Origin: Eubacteriaceae bacterium
GTDB taxonomy: Bacteria > Bacillota > Clostridia > Eubacteriales > Eubacteriaceae
Assembly: GCA_017405085.1 (NCBI GenBank)
Contig: JAFRBB010000026.1
Coordinates: 1 to 64,000 of the forward strand
Direction: 5' to 3'
DNA length: 64,000 nt
Of the stretch, positions 26,899 to 35,647 are shown one piece after another (positions within the stretch are counted from its first letter, which is position 1; each line of letters starts with the position of its first letter). The notes under the pieces are model-generated. The model saw only the letters and a list, made by a program, of their open reading frames with translations, ran no database searches and was not told the origin of the DNA. The position numbers and the translations under genes were made by a program.

Positions 26899-29800
26899 AT
26901 GAAAAAAACGTTCATCCTGTTGCTTGTGTTTTGCGCGGCAGCGGGAATCATCGGTGCGGCGGTGTCTGTCGCCGGCACTTCTCAAAATCTCAAAACGCCG
27001 TCAAGCGTCGACGCGGTCATTACATCGACGGCACAGCTTCCGGACATTTCCGAAGACACGCCGATGGCGGAACGGGTTGTCGTGGTTTATCGCGACGGCG
27101 GATCTCTGTCATCCCTTGGATTGACCCAAAAGGACGTGGACGCGGGCAGCGCGGTCTCCGACATGGTGGCGGTTTTCCATCCGGCGGATGGCAATGCCGA
27201 GGCCCTCATCGCCCGACTCAAAGCCAATGCGCAGGTTGAGTCGGCCTTTGCCGATGACGTCGTGCCCTGCATGGCCATGCCCAATGATCCCGAAATGAGT
27301 TCGACTTCGAACAATGTTGTCGCGAGAAGTGTCTACACCGTCACGGGTGCCGATCACACCTGGCGTCAGGTCAACGGCAACAGCCCAGTGAAAGTTGCGG
27401 TGGTGGACACGGGCTGCAATATTAATCACGAAGATCTTTCGGGCAGAACCGAAAACGTGATTGACGAATATTATATCAAAAATCAAGGGACGAGTGCCAA
27501 TGACTTAGCCTATCACGGCACCCAAGTCTGCGGCATCCTCGCGGCTTCGACCAATAACAGCAAGGGCATCGCCGGCATGGCGGGAACAGCCAATGTGAAG
27601 CTTGTGCCCTATCGCTGCGGCGGAACGTATCAGGATGATACCGATTTGAAATTGTCTTGCATCACCGCGTCGCTCAAAGATATAGAAGATAAAAGTGACA
27701 TTAAAGTGGTCAACATGTCCTTTGGCGCCATTGAAGGCGAAGCCGCGGCAGAGACAATTAATCAAATTCAATCGGCAGTGGCTCGCTGTGTCGCCAAAGG
27801 CAAGATCATGGTGGCTTCGGCGGGAAACAACGGCCATGATAACAGTACTCATCGAAACAATTTAGTCTATCCCGCGGCCTGTGACGGCGTGATTGCCGTC
27901 GGCGGCGTAAGCTGTGCCGGAGGCGGCGTGACCCATTGGGAAGGCTCTCCCGAAAACAGCAGTATTGACGTGGTGGCGCCGGCTTACTGCGTGCGTTCGA
28001 CCTATACGGGGAATAATTACACGACCAATACCGGCACGTCCTTCGCCGCTCCCGTCGTTGCCGGAGAAGCGGCAATGCTCCTTGCGGATAATCCGAATTT
28101 GACGGCGGCTCAAGTGACCGAGCTCATCACGTCGACGGCTTCGGATATGGGCGCTTCCGGAAAAGATGATACCTATGGCTACGGCCTTGTGCAATTTGAT
28201 AAGGCCCTTGCCAAAGCGCAAAATCATAAATGCGGCAACGCTTTGTATTGGCAGGTGTCTTCTGACGGAAGAACCCTGACCATTATGGGTTCCGGAGCGA
28301 TGACAAACTTCGCGGATGCTTCGTCTGTGCCGTGGCATGCCAGCGCGGGCACCATCGAGACCGTGGAGCTTCCGGCCGGTCTGACCAATATTGGGGATTA
28401 TGCGCTATCCGGCATGACGTCTCTGACAAGTGTTACCATTCCCGAAAGCGTTACGGTCATCGGAAAAGGCGCTTTTATGGGGGACAATCAGCTTTCCGCG
28501 CTCAATGACGGCGTGAACACGTCAAACAACGGCACGCCAATCAACATTCCAAACGGCATTGTCAGCATCGGTGAGAAATCCTTTGACGGCTGCTCGGCCT
28601 TTTCGTCGGTTTATCTTCCGGCGAGTGTCTCAGGCATCGGTGCCGGCGCTTTTGACGACTGCGAAAACCTCGAAGCTTTTATTGTTGACGCGTCGAATCA
28701 AAACTTTACGGCGGCAGACGGTGTCCTCTTCAACAAAAGCGGCACTGCTTTGGTACGTTATCCGGAAAATAAAACCGGAGAATCTTTTGCGGTTCAAAAT
28801 ACGGTCACAACCATTGCCGCCGGCGCCTTCGCCGATAGCAAAAACCTCACAAGCTTAACCATTCCCGAAACGGTCAAAACCGTCGGGGATAACGCGTTTA
28901 TCGATTCTAAAATTAACACGGTATACGGAACGACAAATAGCGCCGCGCAGATTGCCGTAGCCAAACACAACAGCGATCAGTCAAATAAGATTACCTTTGT
29001 AAATGAAAACAAAGAATCAGAAATCAAGGCTTATCCCTTGGCGTCTCTCTATAAAATGACGCCCACATCGGTCACGGAAAACGGCAGTCCCGTTTCGGTG
29101 ACGGTAAACGCCGCACCAGATGCCGGACAATTTACCGCGGTGAAATATAACGGATCGAGTACCGCCCCGTCGGCGCCGGGCGCGTATACTGTCACTGTTG
29201 ATACCGAGGCCAACGCTTCCTACATCGCGGCCAGCAACCTTGCCATCGGGACGCTGACGATCAAAGCCAAACCCGCACCGCCCTCCGGCGGCGGCGGAGG
29301 TGGCGGAGGCGGCGGTTCATCGACTCCCGCCACGACGGAAAAAGTACAGCCGACAGCTTCGCTCTATGTGCTTACGCCCTCTGAGGCCGAAGCGACGGGC
29401 GAGCCGATCGCCGTGAAGGTGACGGCTGCCGAAGGTGAGAATATTGGAGAGGTAACCGCGATAACCATCACCGATGCCGAAGGCAACGCGGTTGCGCAAA
29501 TTGTTGAGCCCGGCGTTTATACCGTTGCCGTCGACACGGCAGAGACCGATGTTTACACGGCGGCAAAAGGGCTTGTGGTCGGAACGGTTAATGTGACCGA
29601 AAAGGTCGAGCCTCAGCCATCTCCCGAGGAAACGATTATCCCGGTAGTCTATTACCGCGCCCATGTGCAGAATATCGGCTGGCAACGCTATGACGGAAAC
29701 GAATGGCAAACGGCCAACACCGGTGATGATGTGGGAACCCACGGCCAAAGTCTTCGCATGGAAGCCATTGAGATCGCGGTTCCGGAAGACTATGAAATTG

Positions 29801-30111
29801 CCGGCATTGCCCATGTGCAAAACCTCGGCGATATCCATGTGAAAAAAGATCGAAGCGTCTCGCTGACCGGTGCCGATGGCAAAGAAATACCCTATGATGT
29901 CTATTTCCTCGGTACGACAGGCAAGGGCCTTCGCGTGGAGGCAATGCAGATCAACATGATGAAAGGCGGAGAATCAATCGACTTCGACTTGTCCTACGAA
30001 ACCCATGTTCAAAATATCGGCTGGATGGGTTTTGTGCCCTGCGGCGGATTCGCCGGAACAAAAGGACAGGGCCTTCGCATGGAAGCGCTTCGGATGCGAG
30101 TTCGTGAATAA
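26899..30111 (+). CDS. Secreted S8 subtilase with BspA-type leucine-rich and ChW repeats
   Basis: The start is ATG 26899 after GTGAGGAAAAACAA. The 1070-residue protein has a signal peptide (about 1-27). An S8 peptidase domain follows with Asp170 (VAVVDTGC), His206 (YHGTQVCGIL) and Ser381 (TGTSFAAPVVAGEAAM). Then come BspA-type leucine-rich repeats (about 490-640) and two related beta repeats of about 85 residues, split by a Gly10 linker near residue 800. Three ChW repeats (about 917-1069) close the protein, each with AHVQN-type starts and GLRMEA-type ends. It is likely a cell-surface or extracellular protease. The ChW repeats suggest surface attachment. There is no LPXTG sorting signal. Confidence 0.9.
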   Translation: MKKTFILLLVFCAAAGIIGAAVSVAGTSQNLKTPSSVDAVITSTAQLPDISEDTPMAERVVVVYRDGGSLSSLGLTQKDVDAGSAVSDMVAVFHPADGNAEALIARLKANAQVESAFADDVVPCMAMPNDPEMSSTSNNVVARSVYTVTGADHTWRQVNGNSPVKVAVVDTGCNINHEDLSGRTENVIDEYYIKNQGTSANDLAYHGTQVCGILAASTNNSKGIAGMAGTANVKLVPYRCGGTYQDDTDLKLSCITASLKDIEDKSDIKVVNMSFGAIEGEAAAETINQIQSAVARCVAKGKIMVASAGNNGHDNSTHRNNLVYPAACDGVIAVGGVSCAGGGVTHWEGSPENSSIDVVAPAYCVRSTYTGNNYTTNTGTSFAAPVVAGEAAMLLADNPNLTAAQVTELITSTASDMGASGKDDTYGYGLVQFDKALAKAQNHKCGNALYWQVSSDGRTLTIMGSGAMTNFADASSVPWHASAGTIETVELPAGLTNIGDYALSGMTSLTSVTIPESVTVIGKGAFMGDNQLSALNDGVNTSNNGTPINIPNGIVSIGEKSFDGCSAFSSVYLPASVSGIGAGAFDDCENLEAFIVDASNQNFTAADGVLFNKSGTALVRYPENKTGESFAVQNTVTTIAAGAFADSKNLTSLTIPETVKTVGDNAFIDSKINTVYGTTNSAAQIAVAKHNSDQSNKITFVNENKESEIKAYPLASLYKMTPTSVTENGSPVSVTVNAAPDAGQFTAVKYNGSSTAPSAPGAYTVTVDTEANASYIAASNLAIGTLTIKAKPAPPSGGGGGGGGGGSSTPATTEKVQPTASLYVLTPSEAEATGEPIAVKVTAAEGENIGEVTAITITDAEGNAVAQIVEPGVYTVAVDTAETDVYTAAKGLVVGTVNVTEKVEPQPSPEETIIPVVYYRAHVQNIGWQRYDGNEWQTANTGDDVGTHGQSLRMEAIEIAVPEDYEIAGIAHVQNLGDIHVKKDRSVSLTGADGKEIPYDVYFLGTTGKGLRVEAMQINMMKGGESIDFDLSYETHVQNIGWMGFVPCGGFAGTKGQGLRMEALRMRVRE

Positions 30112-30220
30112 ACGGCCGCGTTTTTAAGAAAACACAACGTTGCTTTACAGCGAAACGGTAGTCAAGACGATATTATACGGTTCAAAAAGTCATATTTTTT
30201 GAAAAAATCATTAAAATATA

Positions 30221-30260
30221 AAAAACGGGAGCGTTTATTTGACCGAATTCCCGTTTTTTT
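30221..30260 (+). terminator. Intrinsic terminator of the subtilase gene
   Basis: Arms AAAAACGGGA (30221-30230) and TCCCGTTTTT (30249-30258) are followed by further Ts. Confidence 0.85.
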
Positions 30261-30305
30261 GATATAATCACACGGTCACAAGAAAAAAATTCTAAAAAAT
30301 TTTGA

Positions 30306-30339
30306 ATGTGACCGTGATGTGACTATACCCGCTTATAAT
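30306..30339 (+). promoter_or_regulatory. Promoter of the SipW/TasA-like operon with paired ATGTGAC repeats
   Basis: Two ATGTGAC copies (30306-30312 and 30317-30323) lie 11 bp apart. A perfect TATAAT -10 box begins 11 bp after the second copy (30334-30339). There is no TTGACA -35, so activation by a bound regulator is likely. An inverted GTCACAA (30275-30281) lies upstream. The promoter of the TasA-like gene at 32571 has exactly the same spacing. Confidence 0.65.
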
Positions 30340-30396
30340 ACGAATAAGATTAATGATGGATAAAAAGATTATTATGTATAATCAGAAAGGTCAGGC

Positions 30397-30936
30397 ATGC
30401 GGACAGTATATAAAATATTCACAAATATCATATTGGTTGTGCTCATCGCGTTGGCTGTGCTCTTGATCGTCCCCAGGTTCATCGGTATGACGCCAATGGC
30501 CGTCCTCTCCGGATCCATGGAGCCCACCTATCATGTCGGCAGCATGTTGTATGTCAAGTCTGAGAAGCCTGAGAACATCAAACAAGGCGATCCGATCACT
30601 TTCAAGATCAGCGACAGCACCATGGTAACCCATAGAGTCATCGCCATCGACACCGCGGGCCAGTGCTTTTACACCAAAGGGGACAACAACGATGTGCCCG
30701 ACGGCGGAAGCGTTGCCTACGCCAATCTCGTCGGAAAACCGGTTTTCAGTCTTCCCCTGCTGGGATACTTAGCGGTGTACGCGTCCAGCACCTCAGGAAT
30801 TATCATTATGGTCTGCGCCATTCTGATTGTGTTGATTCTGACTTTCCTTCCGGATTTCCTTTTTTCGGACGATAAAAAAGAAAACGCCGAAGAAAATAAA
30901 AACGAAGAGAAACAAAAAAGGAGAAAGAAGAAATGA
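30397..30936 (+). CDS. SipW-type signal peptidase I
   Basis: This 179-residue membrane protease has two membrane helices (about 9-27 and 132-153) and the ER-type catalytic pattern of SipW. Ser40 is in LSGSMEPT and His79 in VTHRVIAID, in place of the Lys of ordinary bacterial signal peptidases. In Bacillus subtilis SipW processes the biofilm protein TasA. Its stop overlaps the start of a TasA-like gene by 4 bp, so it probably cleaves the proteins encoded next to it. A lysine-rich cytoplasmic tail ends the protein. Confidence 0.9.
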   Translation: MRTVYKIFTNIILVVLIALAVLLIVPRFIGMTPMAVLSGSMEPTYHVGSMLYVKSEKPENIKQGDPITFKISDSTMVTHRVIAIDTAGQCFYTKGDNNDVPDGGSVAYANLVGKPVFSLPLLGYLAVYASSTSGIIIMVCAILIVLILTFLPDFLFSDDKKENAEENKNEEKQKRRKKK

Positions 30937-31670
30937 GTTTACCGGATAAAATCAAAAACAAGAAAGGTATCGTCATTGCGGTTATTGCGTTGATTGCCGT
31001 GGCAATCGGCGGTGGCGCGACTTTAGCTTATTTCTCCAGCACAACTGCTCAGGCTCACAATGAGTTTAAAGGCGCGGCCGTCAACATTTCGGTCATTGAA
31101 AATGAAGCGCAACTGGATCAGAACAATAAAGAATCTGAAGACGAAACGGGTAACGGCAACGTCGCGACCTTCTCATCGGTTTCCAACGGCACGCAAGTTC
31201 CCAAAATTGTCCGCATCAAAAATAAGGACACCAACGACTATCACACGGTTGACACCTATGTGCGGGTGCGTTTGGTTCCCAAACTGGTCTATGATGACAA
31301 TAATACCGAAGGTTATGCCGGCCAGACGGCGGTGGATCTCAAACCCGATCAGGTGACCTACACCTTCGCGGATAACCTTGCTGATACATGGGATGCCCAA
31401 ACCGTCAGCGCCAACGGCAAGAATCAAACCTACTATTATTATAAAGAAGCCATCAAACCCGGCGAGCTTTCAAGTGTGTTGTTGACAGCGGTTCAATACA
31501 ACGGCACCATTCCTCAAGGACAACATTTTGAACTGGAAGTGCTCACCGAGGGCATCGCGGCCGGACAGCACAGCATGACAGAGACAGATCCGGAAACAGG
31601 AGTTTCGACGGAAAAAGAAGTCCGCGCTGATTACATGACTGCTTGGAACGAAGTTTTAGGTAAAAAATAA
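30933..31670 (+). CDS. TasA/CalY-like secreted protein with SipW-type signal peptide (1)
   Basis: This 245-residue protein begins with a signal peptide of the SipW-cognate class: a helix about 11-31 ending in GGGATLAYFSST. The mature part is acidic and probably beta-rich (TYVRVRLVPKLVYDD, HFELEVLTEGIA), like TasA-type proteins that polymerise into matrix fibres. It overlaps the signal peptidase gene by 4 bp. Assembly into fibres is inference. Confidence 0.8.
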   Translation: MSLPDKIKNKKGIVIAVIALIAVAIGGGATLAYFSSTTAQAHNEFKGAAVNISVIENEAQLDQNNKESEDETGNGNVATFSSVSNGTQVPKIVRIKNKDTNDYHTVDTYVRVRLVPKLVYDDNNTEGYAGQTAVDLKPDQVTYTFADNLADTWDAQTVSANGKNQTYYYYKEAIKPGELSSVLLTAVQYNGTIPQGQHFELEVLTEGIAAGQHSMTETDPETGVSTEKEVRADYMTAWNEVLGKK

Positions 31671-31682
31671 GGAGGCTGAACG

Positions 31683-32345
31683 ATGAGTAAACGAACAAAA
31701 ATCACAGCGATTGTTATCGTCATCGCAGCCGCGGCCATCATAGCGGCCGGAGCTACTTTGGCCTATTTCACCGCTGACGGCGGAACAAAAACCAACACCT
31801 TTTCCACCGGCAGCGTGACGGTTGAATTGCGTGAACCCACCTGGGACGGTTATAATTTTGGTGATCCGCACGTTTCCGATGGGCAATCCGCTGCTTCAAA
31901 CGATCCGTCTTTAGGTTTCAATCAAGCGCAGAAATACGGCCCCGGCGATGTCATTTCCAAAGATCCGCAGGTTAAAAACACCGATAAGGTGGTTGCTTGG
32001 GTGGCCATCAAAGTCAATTATAGTTTGAACGGAGGTCCTTTAACCTATTCAGATTTCCAAAGCAAGCTTTTGACCAATAACGGGTTGGATTTTGATCTAA
32101 GCAATTGGACACTTCTAAAAGACGAAGGCACAAAGGGCCAACTTTATCTGTATAAAACCAAATTGGAAAAAGACCAAACCACAGGAAAACTTTTTACAAA
32201 AGTGCCGATTGCCTTTGGCGGACTTGAGTTGATTGATGGAAAACTTCCGACCTTCGCCATCGACGCTCAAGGATTCGGTGTCCAAGCCGAAAATATCACG
32301 CCGGAAAAAGCGCAAGAAGAACTGATCAACTTAGCTTTTAATTAA
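31683..32345 (+). CDS. TasA/CalY-like secreted protein with SipW-type signal peptide (2)
   Basis: This 220-residue protein has the same signal-peptide class (AAGATLAYFTADGGTKTNTF) followed by FSTGSVTVELREPTW, a close match to the mature N-terminus of TasA/CalY-type proteins. VKNTDKVVAWVAIKV resembles the conserved core. It lies 12 bp downstream of protein 1, with AGGAGGCTGAACG before the start, so it is in the same operon. Confidence 0.85.
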   Translation: MSKRTKITAIVIVIAAAAIIAAGATLAYFTADGGTKTNTFSTGSVTVELREPTWDGYNFGDPHVSDGQSAASNDPSLGFNQAQKYGPGDVISKDPQVKNTDKVVAWVAIKVNYSLNGGPLTYSDFQSKLLTNNGLDFDLSNWTLLKDEGTKGQLYLYKTKLEKDQTTGKLFTKVPIAFGGLELIDGKLPTFAIDAQGFGVQAENITPEKAQEELINLAFN

Positions 32346-32393
32346 ACAAAACGAAAAACACAAAAAGTCACAATTTTTTCAAAAGAGTTTGAT

Positions 32394-32427
32394 ATGTGAC
32401 TCCCATGTGACTTTGGTCTGATATCAT
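32394..32427 (+). promoter_or_regulatory. Second promoter with paired ATGTGAC repeats
   Basis: ATGTGAC copies at 32394-32400 and 32405-32411 are again 11 bp apart. TATCAT (32422-32427) begins 11 bp after the second copy, exactly the geometry seen at 30306-30339. A GTCACAA motif lies at 32367-32373. It probably drives the third TasA-like gene from about 32434. Confidence 0.65.
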
Positions 32428-32570
32428 TGAATCAAGATAAGGAAAGATCATTGGATCAGACATGAAATTATCCTAATCTGCTAATGATGACAAAACGTCA
32501 TTAAAAAATGTCCCCTGCGGCAAATTAAATTCATTCATTTAATGAAAATCAAAAGAAAGAGAGAGAAACA

Positions 32571-33200
32571 ATGGCAAAATCAAAGAAAATCGCAATCGTT
32601 GTAGCCGCTATCGCGCTCATCGCGGTCATCGGCGTTGTCGGAAGCACATTAGCTTACTTCACAGATAACGATCAAAAGACAAACACCTTCACAATGGGTA
32701 ATGTCAACGGAACATTGGAAGAAATCAAAAATGATGGAAGCGAAGAGCTTGTTACTGAAGAAGGTTTAACGTTCGACAATGTGACACCGAATGCTGAACT
32801 CGTCAAAAGAGCGTTCATGCAATTAGGAAATGATTCCTCCGACGCTTATGCTCGTGTTAAATTAACATGGGATACCACTGGTATGACTCAGGAACAAATT
32901 GATGCTTTCAATGCGCAACTCCCGAGCTTCCTTCCCGTTGGACAAGGTTGGGTCGAAGGAACAGACGGCTATTATTACTATCAAACAAAACTTAGCAAAG
33001 GCGATAAAACAGTCAATGTCATTGATAAGGTTACTATCCCCGCTGAATGGGGCAATGTGATGGCCAATGCTAGTTTCAAACTCAAAGTCGAAGGCGACTT
33101 CATCCAGGCTGATAACTTTGAACCTACTAAAGACGCATCCGGTAACATCGTCAGCTGGGGCCAGGTCACAATCGAACAATTCCAAGCTCCGCAACAGTAA
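32571..33200 (+). CDS. TasA/CalY-like secreted protein with SipW-type signal peptide (3)
   Basis: This 209-residue protein carries VVGSTLAYFTDNDQKTNTF, the SipW-type signal end, and then FTMGNVNGTLEEI. GGAAAGATC-like leader sequence and AGAGAGAGAAACA precede its start. It has its own promoter and a 220-bp leader, so it can be made at a level different from the first two. Mature segments (AYARVKLTWDTT, YYYYQTKLSKGD) align with protein 2 in spirit. Confidence 0.85.
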   Translation: MAKSKKIAIVVAAIALIAVIGVVGSTLAYFTDNDQKTNTFTMGNVNGTLEEIKNDGSEELVTEEGLTFDNVTPNAELVKRAFMQLGNDSSDAYARVKLTWDTTGMTQEQIDAFNAQLPSFLPVGQGWVEGTDGYYYYQTKLSKGDKTVNVIDKVTIPAEWGNVMANASFKLKVEGDFIQADNFEPTKDASGNIVSWGQVTIEQFQAPQQ

Positions 33201-33281
33201 GAGCTTTTAGCAAACGCAACGGGACATAATCGATTGAGTGATGCCGATTAGCGGCGCGCTTAAAGAAATTGAGGTACAGAC

Positions 33282-33497
33282 ATGGATGACTTGAGTAACA
33301 ATATTCGCATAATCTCAGTTGGAAAAGAAACCTTCATGATTAAGTATATGTATCATCAGAATCATACCAATCATGGGACAATCTACAGATTGTCCACCAA
33401 AACCACTTTGGGTTTCCGCTCCGACTTGGAACTTATCCGCATTTTGGAATCGGTTGTCGATGTTAATGACTGGTATCCTCAAATGCAAATCGTTTAA
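33282..33497 (+). CDS. Small conserved protein of the RQN...FRS-LEL type
   Basis: This 71-residue protein matches, from memory, an unnamed small-protein family common in Clostridia. Such proteins share F-x-I-K-x-x-Y-x-Q-N, a Gly-Thr-Ile segment and FRS-x-LEL-I. Here these appear as FMIKYMYHQNHTNHGTI and FRSDLELIRILESV. There is no signal peptide. It sits 81 bp after the third TasA-like gene and just before a strong terminator. Function unknown; linkage to matrix production is only positional. Confidence 0.6.
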   Translation: MDDLSNNIRIISVGKETFMIKYMYHQNHTNHGTIYRLSTKTTLGFRSDLELIRILESVVDVNDWYPQMQIV

Positions 33498-33504
33498 AAA
33501 CCAA

Positions 33505-33537
33505 AACCGCTTTCGCTGGCAGCGAAGGCGGTTTTTT
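33505..33537 (+). terminator. Intrinsic terminator of the TasA-like unit
   Basis: Arms AACCGCTTTCGCT (33505-33517) and AGCGAAGGCGGTT (33521-33533, one G-U pair) are followed by Ts. Confidence 0.9.
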
Positions 33538-33658
33538 CATGGAAGACGGACAAATAACCTGTTGACTTATTATCACAAAATCATATTTCGTGTTGAAATA
33601 TCAACCGACAGCCTTTATACTTAAAAGAAACCAAAAAAATATTTCGGTCACAAAAATC

Positions 33659-33687
33659 TTGTGCTTTTTATCGAATAATAGTATAAT
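33659..33687 (+). promoter_or_regulatory. Promoter of the diguanylate cyclase gene
   Basis: TTGTGC (33659-33664), 17 bp, then a perfect TATAAT (33682-33687). GTCACAA (33647-33653) lies just upstream, matching the motif found before both TasA-like promoters. Confidence 0.5.
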
Positions 33688-33727
33688 GAGACCCAATTGC
33701 CAAAAAGATTAAGAAAAGGACGAAATA

Positions 33728-34861
33728 ATGAAACCTTCTTTTTTGTATATCGAAGCGGATATCGTCTGCATCATCGCGATGATATACTTGATCATCAGAA
33801 ATAATAGGCGGGTTGATCAACAGGAAAGCACACGCTATTTCACGGCGACAACGATCATGTTTGTCTGCACCATGGTTGCCGATCTCTTGTGGACCATCAT
33901 CGATACAGACATTTATGTTCAAAATAAATCAACTCTATATATTAGCAATATCTTTCTATATGTGAGCATGTGCCTGCTGACTTATTATTTGTATCGATAT
34001 ATGCTCGCCGCGGTCAAATATAATGAAACCAGTTCCGAAAAACGCAAACGGGCAGCCATTCCTTTTGTGATTAGCGTGATCGTTGTGTTGACCACGCCGC
34101 TGACCGGATGGATGGTCTATCTCAACCAAGACATGAAAATCGAGCCCGGCATTCTCTTTTTCCCCGTGATTATCATGGCAATGGGTCATGTGATCTACGC
34201 GGCGATCATCGCCATCAAACAGAGCCAAAAGGTAGAGTATTATCCGGACCGCAAATTTTACCGCGTGGTGGCCTTCGCACCGCTCATCACAGCGATTGCC
34301 GGCGGCGCGCAAAGTTTGATTTGGCAGTGGCCGATCATGTGCTACGGCTTGGTGGCGACGGCGTTTTTGATCTATGACAACAGACAAGAGCATCTCATTT
34401 CCCAGGATGCCCTGACAGGGCTCAACAACCGCAACGAGCTCTACCGCGTTTTGGTGAATAAAATGGAACGAGATGATAATGATCCGATTTATCTGTTCTT
34501 TATTGATATGGATAAATTCAAAGAGATCAACGATCGATACGGGCACAATGAAGGGGACAAAGCTTTGATTTGTGTGGCCGATGCCCTGAAAGACGCGGCC
34601 AAACAAGCTAAATCCCGCTGCTTTATCTGCCGATACGGCGGGGATGAATTTATCATCGTGTCCGAGTCGACGTCCGATGCCGAGCATCTGCCGGATTGGG
34701 TGAGAGACAGCCTCCAGAAAAAAGTGATTGATAATCATCTCAAATATCCGCTTAAGGTGAGTATCGGAAAAGCGATGCATGAACATGGCGAAATCTCCAT
34801 TTCGGATTTCATCAAAGAAGCCGACAATCACATGTACAACGCGAAAATAAGCGCCAGATAA
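33728..34861 (+). CDS. Membrane diguanylate cyclase (GGDEF)
   Basis: The 377-residue protein has six to seven N-terminal membrane helices (about 5-220) of an unassigned 7TM-like sensor and a C-terminal GGDEF domain. Hallmarks are DALTGLNNRNEL, FFIDMDKFKEINDRYGHNEGD and the intact active site RYGGDEFII. It should make cyclic-di-GMP. No RxxD inhibitory site was confirmed. It lies directly after the TasA-like unit and could link matrix protein levels to second-messenger signalling, with the HD-GYP protein at 24217 as opposing enzyme. Confidence 0.9.
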   Translation: MKPSFLYIEADIVCIIAMIYLIIRNNRRVDQQESTRYFTATTIMFVCTMVADLLWTIIDTDIYVQNKSTLYISNIFLYVSMCLLTYYLYRYMLAAVKYNETSSEKRKRAAIPFVISVIVVLTTPLTGWMVYLNQDMKIEPGILFFPVIIMAMGHVIYAAIIAIKQSQKVEYYPDRKFYRVVAFAPLITAIAGGAQSLIWQWPIMCYGLVATAFLIYDNRQEHLISQDALTGLNNRNELYRVLVNKMERDDNDPIYLFFIDMDKFKEINDRYGHNEGDKALICVADALKDAAKQAKSRCFICRYGGDEFIIVSESTSDAEHLPDWVRDSLQKKVIDNHLKYPLKVSIGKAMHEHGEISISDFIKEADNHMYNAKISAR

Positions 34862-34864
34862 ACA

Positions 34865-34889
34865 AAAAACCGCCGATACGGCGGTTTTT
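34865..34889 (+). terminator. Intrinsic terminator of the diguanylate cyclase gene
   Basis: Perfect arms AAAAACCGCCG (34865-34875) and CGGCGGTTTTT (34879-34889). Confidence 0.9.
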
Positions 34890-35022
34890 GTGATAGTGAA
34901 TAAATAAAAGATTACATGCCCTTTGCGTTAACAACGGGATTGTTCTTCGGTTAAAAAACAACCGGCCGTCAAATAAGACAGCAATGACGATCGGCGTGAT
35001 GCCGATAAGAAATAGATCTGAC

Positions 35023-35427
35023 TTAAACCACTGCTAACGTGAGCATATAAATGCCGACGATAGCGAATGCGCCGCCCAAAAGGACACCTAAGCGAACGTA
35101 AGCGGGGTTGATGAGCTTGGTCTGGGCGGGCTTGTTGGGATCGGCTTTGTCACAGGTGTAGTCAATTTTGTTGCCGATGGGAATATTGTAGAAATCCGCC
35201 GTTCTGACCGCTTTGACACCGGAGTAGGTTTTGCCGTTCACTTCGAAGCTTAAGAAAAATTCACTGACGATGTTGCCGTCGGCGTCTTTTCGCTCTTTTT
35301 TGTCGACGATTTCCGCTTGCACATCGATGGTGGTATTGCGATGATTGCGGTTTTTTGAAAAGATAAAGCATCCGGCGGCGATCAGCGCCAGACCGATCAA
35401 GATAAAAACAATGGCGATAGCTTGCAT
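35023..35427 (-). CDS. DUF3592-like two-helix membrane protein (second copy)
   Basis: The start at 35427 follows AAAGGAATCTTTCTC on the minus strand. The 134-residue protein has helices near residues 3-22 and 110-131, around a small beta domain with IPIGNKIDYTCDKADPNKP. That is a DUF3592-like region related in plan to the protein at 7452-7895. Function unknown. Confidence 0.65.
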   Translation of the reverse strand: MQAIAIVFILIGLALIAAGCFIFSKNRNHRNTTIDVQAEIVDKKERKDADGNIVSEFFLSFEVNGKTYSGVKAVRTADFYNIPIGNKIDYTCDKADPNKPAQTKLINPAYVRLGVLLGGAFAIVGIYMLTLAVV

Positions 35428-35647
35428 ATGAGAAAGATTCCTTTCGTGGGGTTGGATCAAAATAGGATTTTAAATATTCTATCATAAACAGGGGATAATA
35501 GAAAAGCGAAAACAGGTTAAATTCCTCACAAATCAACAAAAGGTTCACATAACGGTAAACTGTCCGTGATGAGGTGACAAACTAAAAAGAGCGCGTTGTC
35601 AGAAGGCGGTACAATGCTGTATAATAGAATAATCAAAAGGAGGTGTA

